Source of the DNA: Spongilla lacustris
Lineage: Eukaryota; Porifera; Demospongiae; Spongillida; Spongillidae
Assembly: GCA_949361645.1 (NCBI GenBank)
Contig: OX442415.1
Coordinates: 19,871,283 to 19,935,282, forward strand
Reading direction: 5' to 3'
Length of the DNA stretch: 64,000 bases
Shown here: positions 37,901 through 49,900 of the stretch, one piece after another
How positions within the stretch are numbered: position 1 is the stretch's first letter
Layout: every line of letters starts with the position of its first letter
Notes under the pieces: model-generated
The model's database searches: none
What the model saw: the letters and a program-made list of their open reading frames with translations, nothing else
What the model was told of the DNA's origin: nothing
Program-made: the position numbers and the translations under genes

Positions 37901-40900
37901 CCAGGCTGCATTGCCAGAAAAGGAAAAATACAAAAGTGGAGCATGCAAAACTTGTAATTTGAGTGTATGCTGGGATTACTGTAACTGGACAAACAGATGA
38001 AATTACAATTGGCTAAATTGTAGCACTCCATCTATGAGCGTGGGCATAGTTGCTGAGTCTGTTGTCACTTCTAGCATTTGCACCTGCTCCTGCAGCTGCG
38101 GCTGTCCTTCATACTGCTGTCCCATGCTGCTGTCCTTCCAACATGTACTGCTGCTGTCCCTGCTGCTATCCTTCCTACTGCAGTTCCTGTGCTGTTATAC
38201 TCGACTACATCCTCAATACCAACCAACAACCACTACACAATTTGCATCTCTACCAACACCAATCAGCAACTTTTATATTGCATTAATCTGACCCAGCTAA
38301 CATTTATTTAACCATTGGCTCCATACACTCTTCTGTAGTGTTATAGAAGCCTATTTCTAATTCCTATCTCAAACAGCATACAATATATGTATGTGTGGGC
38401 GTAGCCTAATTATCATTTTGATTCTTTACAAACCCCACCAAACGAAGAGACAGGTACAGAAACAGTTACAAATGCTTCTTTGTTTTTTTCCAAAATACTA
38501 CCAATAAAACGTATGAACTTGATCTGGGATTGCTTAGAACAAAAGTGCACCCGCCATTTCCTGTGTGCTAGGTTGTCCAACATTACGGGCTGTTTTTCAA
38601 ATTGTCCCAAAGGCAACTAGTTGTTAATATGCAGTGACTATCAAAATACTTTATATAGCATATGATGCTTTATGAAATAGCAACTTCACTCGGAGGGAAT
38701 TTTTCATATTTTGACTTTTCCAAAACAATCAATATTTCCCTCATCTGTCTTAAACCCAGTGTTAAAACTACAGCATTGTATAGTTTCATTGTACTACATG
38801 TATTATTACATTGAGCTACCATACAGCTTTAGGAATGTGAAAGTTACGGCTAGATATGTGGATGACAGTTGCTTAATGAGCTCTGAAAATTCGAACTTTG
38901 AAAACTTTAGAACCATACAATAATCAAACTCAAGAATTTATTATTAGACTTTTCCACACCTACTCTACAAGATAGGGCATGATTGAGCATGTTTCATCTC
39001 AATCAGAATTTAGGGTTGTGTCCAAGGACTAAGCATACGTGTAGAATCCCGGGAAAAAATTTCAACGCGATCGCGCGCGAAACGACAATGGATGTGTGCG
39101 ACACAGTGCGCGTGATCTCGCGTGTACGCGCGATCCATTGCGCGCGATTTTAGCTGTTTATGGCCGATTTCCACGCCTTTTTGCGCGGCGAGATTTGTTG
39201 CGCGAGATTGCGCGCGAGGTGTCGCGCTATTTTGCGTGACACTACGGTATACAAAACGCTTATATTTAATGATAATAAATATTTGTTTACAAATTGAATC
39301 TAATTGATCAATATAAACAAGTAAACAACGAATATACAACTTTGAACACAGGGTCAGTTAACAGTGAACAGAAGGTCACTTCCCAGGTAATCCTCCATTA
39401 TCGTATCAAGTTCAACACGCAGTCAGAGCAGTTGATATCGATGTCGACGCAGCCAGGAACTGCAGTGTCTTCCGCATCAGGACTTCCAGCGGGATATTGT
39501 ATTTGAGGTGTACTATAAAGGAGACACGTAGTGTGCGCTCAAATGATAAGCAGTGGAGACACGTTGTGTGCGCTCAAATGATCAGCAGTGGGCAAACTCG
39601 TACGCACTTACTAATTATAACCGTTCGGTCCAGAATAGTCTTGTTTGATGCAGTGGGCGTACAGACGGTACAGTACGTTGTATATAACGGCAGTGCTCTA
39701 AATGGCTATATACTGGGCCGATAACATTTTAATTTTCTCAGCAGAACTCACTGTCTTCGCTATTTCATCTTCATCCAGCACTTGTTCCCTTCCTGACGAT
39801 TGGTATTTAGATGAGGACACGAACGAGTGAGTACGTACCGTGTGCAGTTATTAATCCTTTTTGTCACTTGGCCAAACCACATCACCAACAGAGCTATACC
39901 AGGGTATATCATCTTCGGGTGGAACACGCTATTGGTATTGGAGTTGCCACCATCGAAAGATACAAAAATGTGAGTAGGAGCTAGAAAGAAATGCTAAAAA
40001 ATAGGCTGAGGCTCTCCGATGGTGTAAGGTACTTACCATGCCCCATTGCCAGCACGCACTTTCTTTTCACATAAAGTTATTTTTGGTAGAACACGTGATC
40101 GCCAGTCACGTGAACGCCGGTGTGTAGTTCTGTTCTTTTTAAAAAGATCGATACCATAAAGACACGTAATGAATCGCAGATTGAGACAAATTTGCTTACA
40201 TGCCCATCGAAATGAAGGCTGGCTCATCGTATTTCAGAAACGCTGCCAGCCTTTTTCAACGTTTCATACAACAAAATCTTGCTCCGTCTGTTGTATACCA
40301 TGATTTAGTACCGATATGTGTTGACTGCAACTTAAAACAAGACTGTTTAGATGGGTTTATAAGCGCTACTGGAGTAAATATATTTGTGCAACACAGCCTT
40401 GGTTCATCAATTATAACTAATTAGGGCTGACAACGTGAGAACGCGAGACCAATCGCGCGTAATTGCGCGTGATGTACGAGAACGCGAGACCAATCGCGCG
40501 TAATTGCGCGTGATGTACGAGAACGCGAGACCAATCGCGCGTAATTGCGCGTGCATCACGCGCAATTGACCTCGCGTTCTCGTTCCCAAGCCTATCGTTC
40601 ACGCAATATTGCTCCAATTCTCGCAAAATCGCTTCGTTTCACGCGGATCCGCGCGAGATTGCGTGGAAATTTTTTCCCCGGGATGGCCCCACCATGATGC
40701 CAGCTATGCATACCAATGGAAGAGGCAGGACATTATACTTCAACAGATCGTCTGGTGTATACCAGTTTTTTTTTTGCCCCACTTATTAGCTTTCCTGCCC
40801 TGCTGGAACTGCAGGGGATGTACTTATTTTCCCTCTTTGTGTCCTCATATGGTAGCCACATGTGTATTGTACTTATAGTAGCCAGAGTTGTGACCAAAAG

Positions 40901-43900
40901 CATTAGTGATGGTACATTCTTTGTGCACAGGAGGAGCAGGCTGGAGGAAGCTCTGCCAATTATGATGTTGAGTTGATACATCTCGCAGAAGCACACAGAG
41001 ATATCCTTAGAGCTGGTCAGTGAATAAAAACATACATGATGTGTATCCAAAAAAAAAAAGAATAATGGTGAATACATATACATGTAAGGCTGAAATTGTT
41101 GCGTCAAGCATGGTGAAGCCAAATGATGACCTAAATGTGCATATATGTACATGTGTAAGATATTTAATGCATGTATATTTCAACCCTGTTGAGAAATGCA
41201 TTTAAATCAGATGCAATGTCATTTGCAATCCGGGTTAACTTGATTTTCTTATAACTATGTGGAGCAGGTACATGTATGTAATGTACACCTTGTTCTCCTA
41301 GTTCCAAAAAGAGAGGGTAAGGAAGGTTCTACAATCTATCTGAAGTGGTCTACACCCAAGTCCACATCCCTGGACCTTCATTTCTGTACCAGTGCTTATC
41401 GAGTGACCCCAACCAATGCAAGTGAATAAACCTTATCACATTTCTCGTACATGTTTTCATTGTTCTCATCTCATAGGCAATGAGCCGCCCCACAGTCTGC
41501 TTGGTCAACTTCCTGCTGTCAGGTACATGTACGTGTATAGAAATGAAAGTGCATTTATACAATCATAGGCAAGTGCATGTATATGGATGCACGTAAGTAT
41601 TATACATTTGCATTTGCATGCAAGCGTATACCAGGTATCCATGAAAGAATGCAGTGCTAAACTTTTGAATGTACACATATGCAGTATAAATCATGCTAGT
41701 TGAAATCATACAGGATCATGCTAGTTGGACGAGTTTTTGTTTACATTATGGTCACTGTGACATACATGTATGATATAGAAAATCTAACAACATAAATGCA
41801 TGAGCTGAACAATTGTCAATAAATGTGGTATGTCACTAATCAGGATGATCATTAGGCTATGGCTCAATCACCAACCTCTAAAATGCTTCATTCTGAACCC
41901 AGGACATTTTCGAGCGATACATAGTTTTTTAAGCACTAGAAGTCTTCGGCTTTTTTTTGTTGCATTCACTTGTTCTGAATGATAATTAACCACATCATTT
42001 GAGCCCTTTTTACACTGTAACAGCTTCAGCTTGCCAAAGTTCAGGCTTAATCTACAGGGTGTTCCTCAATCAAGGAAAGTTGACCACAAGCATTTAATTA
42101 ACTGGTATTTGTAAGACGTTCCAACAGCAAAAGAAGACATGGTAGTGAAAAAAATGAATATAATCTTTAATGGTTAATTATTGATAAAAGTCTCAAGACC
42201 CTATTCATTTCAATTAATGTTAATAAATGTAGGGTGGGTGGTTAGTTTAAAGCTGCAAATTGTATATAGTTAACTACTTCCGTTTAGAAGTTATTCAAAA
42301 TTCAAATCTTGATTTAGTGGTTTGAATTTTTTAAATAAATTCGGCAAGTTATCGTTATTAAAATGTTGGAGCCTCTAAAATGATTAAGGTGTTATTGGGA
42401 AGTATTAACTCTTTGACAGTCAACGCGGATAACGTAGTTTGCCAGTAATGTTTTTAATTATGGCTACCCGTATGGCCGTTGCTTAGTAGTCGCTGTTCTC
42501 GAAAAATCTCGCGGTTAACCTCCTTAAAAAGATACTATCTATGATAGAAGAGTGTTTTATGATGTTTGTTATGATATATGGTGTACTAGCTTGAAAACAA
42601 TCAGCAGCTAACAAGACCTGATTTAGGTGGAGTGAAGCGGGCAGGGATTCGAAGCCATATATTGTGCATACTACGAAACAGTCGATGAATACACCATAGT
42701 TCTATCCCTTGTTGTTACATCTAAGGTCCAGACGTTTAAAAAGGCTTCGCTCGCCCATGTTTTAGTAGAAAAGGCGGGTGCTAATTCGAAGCGGCTGGTG
42801 ACGATAGAGATGCCATTACGTGTACACCTGCAGCTGTTCGTTCCCGCTTTCCTTTCAATTAAAAACGAACGCTCCGGTCATAGCTTTACATGTATGCCAC
42901 TAGGGCTTATTGGTACACGGAGCGTGTAACCGTGCGACACAGACTGGTTTTCTATATGTGTGCATATATATATATATGCACTTGGCGGTGAACGCGAATT
43001 AATTTTTAGTATATATATATGCACTTGGCGGTCAAAGAGTTAATTTGTTTAATTTTAATTTCTTTGATTTTGTTTCATTAATTACTTAAATAATATTTAG
43101 TTTACATCAAAATTTAAGCCCGCATTATTAGAGCATTTGGCAACAATTATTGGTTAATTAACTGTTTATGGTAGATTTATAAATGATTTTCCTTGATTAA
43201 CACCCTGTATGGGTGCCGATAAAAACGCTAGGTTAACATAGCATTTGTGATGTTTTGCTTTACAATCTTCATAATGATTGTCATGTATGTAAGGAAAGGT
43301 TATACAACTACGTAAATGTCACAGCTACAGGTAGCAGCTATCTTTAGACAGTCACAGCACACGCAGCTTGGGATCTAGCTTTGGGCACACTTCGCATCAA
43401 TCAGACACTACTAGGAACCTTTCACACAAACTTTAGCTGTGATAACATCCAGCTTGATGGTCAACTCCTTGGTACATCTTTTCAAAGATTGATGGAGGCT
43501 TTTTGACCCCTCAAAAAACACTAGATTAACGGTTTACCAGCTAATTTAATTATAGCTACGTAACCGCGGAATTTAATTATTGATATTTGCTATTTTTAGA
43601 TACAGTGTCATTAACACCAAATAACTTTTGATCCGAACGAGTCTTCTTAGTGCAACTTTTGAAATTCAGTTAGAGAAGTGATTTCTCTACACGCTGGTAT
43701 GAGCTGATTGTTTGTAGCACGCTGGTAAAGTATCCGTAACCTACCGTGAGCAAATGAGTCGGTTACCTACAGAGACGCTGCCGTTGCCATAGACGCTATG
43801 AACTTGAAATCTATCTACTATCATCGCTGGACTGTTAGGCAAGTTTTTAAGGATGAAGGCATGTATTTTATTAACAATTTTTGCGTGATAACAAGCTGAA

Positions 43901-46900
43901 CAGTTCAAGCGTACGTACGTGAGTCATTTTTATAACGTTTCAAGACACCAATATACCACTCGATACGACCGTACCAGCTGTCCTCACATGATGCTTGGAC
44001 ACACCCAAATATTCTACTGTATGGGCGTAACATTGCTCAAACTATGTTGATTCTTGTTCGCATGCCTGTCTACTAGCTAGGTCTTTATGTGTATGATGGG
44101 CGAAAAGTTACACTTGTGTAACTATCAACGTGTTATTTTGTCGCTTATAAGCGACGTCCGCGGTTACCGTATGTAATAATTGTGTCACTTATAAGCGACG
44201 TTCGCGGGGAAACCGTTAACCTAGCATCCGGCACTTATTCATTAAAAAGCATGTCATTTTCATCAAAACTATGCTATTATAAACAGTATGGCTGCTGCAG
44301 TGGGGCAGTGGTACTACTCAAACTGAAAGAAGTTCTTGCATCATCCAGCAGTGAACAGCAGCGGAGAGAAGGCAATGGGTTAGAGAGAAAAACTCAGAAA
44401 AATAATGTAACAAATAATAAATGAAGAAATCTACATGTAATCATCAAACTTTAAAAACCCCAACTGGTTGGACTCTTTTAATGCACTTTGAGCTTTATAA
44501 TTTACGTGTGAATCGAATGAACTTGTAAAGAAACATTAAATTATGAATAACGTCGATAATGGAGGGCTTTGAATGTCATAATCTTAGATTACTATTACTT
44601 CCTTTTAATGGCTGTAATTTAGAAATCGTGAATTTAAATCCTGTCTTCTACTGCCTTAAAAGCATTACATTCTTTCATGGACACCTGGTATATTCAGACG
44701 TTGAAGGTTTTTACTTTGACTCATAACTGATCTTCAGGTAAACCTGTGCTACTGGAACAGCCAAAGAAAGGTGGTGTGCGATTAGTTTCTCATGTGCTGT
44801 ACAGCCATGGAGGTAGGTGGAGTGTATATGTATAGCATGGGTAAGTATACAGTGCATATCTATGCACACAGGTGGAATTCATCTCCAGAGCATTCCTAGC
44901 TCGCGATCTTACCTTGATGACCCACCTTCAATCAGTGAAGGCTGGGGTGGGAGAGTAACAGACTACAGGATAACGGTATGTCATCAAAATTTCATTTACA
45001 TACATATACATGTACATCATGCACACATGTCTGCATGTGCAGGACTTCAATCAACTGATACAAGATAATATGTTGTATCCTAACCCAATTGATAGGACTC
45101 AGATACCAACAGTTTATCCATTGCAAAAAGGTAGAGACTCATGTGCAGTACATACAGATACATGTACAATGCACATGTACATTTACATATGTGCATAATC
45201 TGAAGCTCTTTGAAATGTTACTATACATTTTATGTAGTTTGTAGAGAACAGTGAGGCAGTGGGAAATGACATACATGTATACCTCGTACATTGTACAGTG
45301 CCGTCCATCCACAAGTTCACACTCGCACGCGCGTGTATGCGAGTCGAGCGCAAGTCGATTAGCGAGTGCAATTAGCCCTCGATACACACGCTGTTGCGAG
45401 CGTCACTCATATACCTATTTACGGCATACCTACAGATGATTACATTAATGGTATATGTTTTTGTTCCAGCTGTTTTGCTTTGAGTTAAGGCGCGCGAGTC
45501 ATTATTGCACTCGATCGAGTCACGCGCGAGTCGAGCGCATGTCGAGTGCGAGTCGAGCGCGCGCGAGTGTGAACTTGTGGGTGTATGGCACTGTATGTGT
45601 GTATTTATGTCGATTGTACGAATGTACACCCACTGTATTTCATAGCTGCTGGTAAATAATCCTGATTTCTAATCGTCCTTGAATACATGTACCTTTGACA
45701 ATGTATATATGCATTGTGCATGTACAATGGTGTTAAGAGGACTGTGCTTATCAACAGCTCTAACTAAGCTTGAAAGACAAACACGTCATTGGCCTCTCAC
45801 TTACAATGACACTCTTATCTATACGCTGGCACAGGTTTGTATACACCATTGTATTGGTATGGTAGTTTAATATTTTTCTTTGTGCTTCTAGGACTTGGAT
45901 GCTCTTCCTTTTGCTGTTCCAAAGGAATCAATGAGTGATGCTGAGTTAGATTGCTGCAAAAAGGTAAGGACCTCCATGTAGGCTGCGCAATGAGACATTT
46001 TATAGCTTGTCATTTACAGTGCACGATACCATCGAGGAAGTAAAAATAACATGCCACTGTTATTAGTGGAGTATTTGGAATCAAATAGTACCTGTAGGTA
46101 GTATATACTATTTTGAGTAGCTCAAGTCACTGAATGTAAAATTCAGCACATTCAATAGTAATGATGCGACAGATAGTTTACAATGAGCGTGTGGCTGGTG
46201 GGCCTATACTAATTGAATTTGTTACGAAAGGTGTGGACAAAGATGCATGAGACACAAAGGAACAGGGCTGATTGGCATCCCTATGTACATCTGTCCTATA
46301 ACGCTAAGCAAACAGTTAATTCAGTGAGTTGATTTTGTTTACACGTTGTAAGGGGTATCTAAAGATGGTGCCAGTAATGGGACATAAAATAAACACAAGG
46401 ATTATAAACCAAACAAACGGGTTCAAAATTCAAAAGGAGATTTATTTCAAGGTACCATCACAAGTAGAATTGAAATAGGAAGGGGGAAAAATGGATGCAG
46501 TACAAATGTTATATGTGAGCTGATTAAAGTACATGTATGTGCTGAGTGGCAAAAAAAAAATGATGAGACTTACTTACATGTACATGACTTGCAAATAGTC
46601 ATCCTTTAAAACACTGTAGAGCCAGTCAATGCTAACAACGAATTGCACAGTTGTAATGCTAAGATGACATGTGTTGCTTATTTACTTTACATATGATGGG
46701 TTTTGCTGCCAGTTACTTATGTGAGAACAAACATGAGTGCGTAAAATGGAGATTATATATATGCAATTATTAGACCACTTTTACTCAACTCACACTTATA
46801 ATCAATTACAACAGATACATCTATTCTTGGTTTCTTTTCTTTTTTTTAATACCATATGGTTATTGGGTTCAGAGGCAAGACAAGCTTTGTCCCAATTAGC

Positions 46901-49900
46901 ATTACGACTTGCTGTTCAGACCAACAGTGAAAAATCACAGATGTTGGGCAGCCTATATGGCCATCTCACTTGGTCAGGGCAAATGCCAGGGCCATCCTTA
47001 ACAGGTCATACTGCTCCACCATAAACCTCCCAGACGATGCTTTGTAGCTAGTAGTTGTGTTATGTGTAGGTTTTATGTATCTAGGAATAGATTATAGGTA
47101 TGTATATTTGTATTGCGTATATACTGTAATGTGTATCGTATACTGTATTGTTATGTATCTGATGGTTTTATTATTATCATTATTATAGAAATGAAGAAAA
47201 AAAATCACAAGTTGTAGTTTTTAATCACACGTTTTAGTTTTGATTGCTGCCTTACGTTATATTTAAACTTTGTTAGGTTATCACTTCTCTTCAAGAGAAG
47301 GAGAGTTCAAATGAACCATTATCTATTCCAAACAGTGGAGGGAGAAATAAGGGTGTGAAGAGGTAAGATTGATGATTTTTTACCAGTGTGCATACCCTCC
47401 GTCACTAGAGAGGAACAGTATCGAGCACTCTGGAATGAAATTGAGATGCTTGCTGAGCTGCACAGTGCTAACTCTGAGAACCACAGAATTCTTCATGAAT
47501 TTATATTGCAAGTACTATCACATTCATCCTCCTCTGCTCAGCCCTCTCGGAAAACACCTGTTGTAAAGACAGGTCGGTACATACGTGTACTGTATCAATT
47601 ATCTGTTGTACATATATACATGTAAATCTTTAAGGGTATTAATACGTTTATTTGTTATGCGTATACACACCACTTGGTCAGCAGATGTACAAGTACATGT
47701 ATAGCTAGTGTGTTATCTATGAGTGCAGCATTACCCAAGGTCCAAAACAACGATACAAGCAGTAATTTGGTTTGTAAACCTACATGTACATGCACATGTA
47801 CATGTACATGCAGTTTGAAACATGAATTATTTATTTCATCATGCAGTGGCAACTTCAGAATTACCTACATGTATATAGTAACGAAATGACTGCACCCAAT
47901 CTCGACCACTGGATTGGCGGTGCTTTCGGAAGGCTGGATATTTCGTCTTGCCCAGCACTCAAACTGTTGCTAATTCTGAATGTGTTATTGTCATAACCAG
48001 AGTGCCGGCTAAAACTTGCGAATTGTATGGATAAATTGGTGGACACTTAGAAAAGTGATGGTTTTAATAGCTTATCAGATATTTTATAGCGTGTTCTATT
48101 GCTATTACATAGGGTACTGTAATTTCAATTTGCCTTTAGTAATGTTTCTAATTTATTCAAAATAAAGTCAAACTTCAGGCCATTGTTGCTCTTGATCTTT
48201 ACTAAATAACCGTATGGGACCCCACGTGCTCTGACTTGCAGTGGAGACATATGGTAATTGGGGCAATGAAGCTCACACCATCTTCTCCTGCCTCACATCC
48301 TGCCATATGAGTCAATCTTGGCTGACATACATGTATATGGCAGGCTAAACTTAGCCCTCATCTGATAACCATTCTAGGTAGACGTTTACCCACCTTAGTC
48401 TGTAAATCAATAAATAGAAACAAATTGAGTTACTACCTTTAGTGTGACTTTGAGCACAGTGGTACACTTTTTTTTTTTCATTATATGCAGTACACTGTCT
48501 GGTTTGGGAATCCTTTAACGATGTCATGTTAGGGGCACCATTTTGACCATTAGTAGTCATCAAGGTTTCAAAATTTTGTTGTATATATGGTAGTGTGTCG
48601 TAGGCAGGTATATGTATTATGAAGGGAGGGTGCAGGAGGGAAGTTTTTGCAGTTTTATACAGTATCGTGTATTGTTAGTGGAGTCCCTGAAGCTATGCTA
48701 GTTAGGCCTTTTGAATGAATATGGTAAGCTGTAAACAGTATAACTATTATTATTAACCCTTTTGCAGTGTTTGATGCCAAAAGGCGCATAATTTATTAGC
48801 ACGTGACACCAAAAGGCGCATATATGTACAAATATCGCATAACAAACAACTTTACAGTATCACTTACCTAAGTCATTTTACCCTGATTTTAGTAATATAG
48901 GTAGGCAACAGATACAGCTGTACAATGTATGATTCTGTACGACAACACGCTCAACATTTAAATTTAGGCGGGTCGAAAAGTGTGCCTAATTAATACAATA
49001 GTAGTTGTGCTGTGTAAAACACAGCTTTCATGATAATGAACAATTTCTAAGTTAAGAAACAACTATCTAACCCATTAAAAAGTCTTCAGTTTTGTTCTAC
49101 GTTTTAGTTGCCAATTCGTCGATATTGGGTTAAGCACATTATAAATTACTAACTATATAAGGAACCAAGTGGAACTCAATTATTCATAGGGAAATCCAAC
49201 TCTTCTTTTTTAAAACTTTGCATGCAAAGTTGATTTCGTTATGTTTGGACGTCAGCTCGATTGATTCAAAGTCAAATGCTTCTGTACTGATACGAAAACA
49301 AAAAATTGATATCTTCTAAAGTCAGTTTCATTTCCAACTAACAATGTGTTAATTGAAGAATTTATCCGTGCTATAGTATTACATTCAGTTATTTATGGTC
49401 AATTGCATAACTACACTACCTGTAATGAATTCCATATCGATAAGTGTATATGCAACTTACTCCATTCTAAAAGGGCCTGGGCATATTATGTATAAAGCAC
49501 AGCATGTTAACTATGCACAAGGTATTATGTAATAACATAAATTATGCATGGCAGATTATTTAAGGGTTGCTTAGTATGAAAATGTCATAATCAGACCCGA
49601 TATTTAGTGTACATGTGCATGTTGTACACCTGTTTACAATTCAATAGATTGTTGTGCCACAAGGCATAGTGGAAAGATAAGGGACTGGCAGTAAACTGTT
49701 TAATAATAGAAGCTTGTTTCCAAATCTGCAACTCCTGTGAACTTTTCTGTACAGTTAAGTTGGGATGTGCAATATCCTGTGAACCTGCTGCCCTTCCGTT
49801 GAGCAACGCATGCTGCAATATATAGATGTCGTATCGGTGTTTACCATTACAAGACTGAGCCTCAGCACCTCTCCTGTTTTAGAAAATGGTGGACCTCCAG

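Noticed and set aside
38034..38311. Three overlapping cysteine/alanine-rich frames
   Set aside because: A GCTGTCCTTC-type repeat keeps all three phases open; none has a start context or splice support.
44182..44424. 80-codon frame in INTS13 intron 8
   Set aside because: No motif; it begins in a duplicated CTTATAAGCGACGT repeat and does not fit between INTS13 exons 8 and 9.
47386..47408. Earlier start of INTS13 exon 15 (CIPSVT before REEQYR)
   Set aside because: Using the earlier AG breaks the phase with exon 14. The AG at 47,407-47,408 gives KREEQYR in frame and matches the family.
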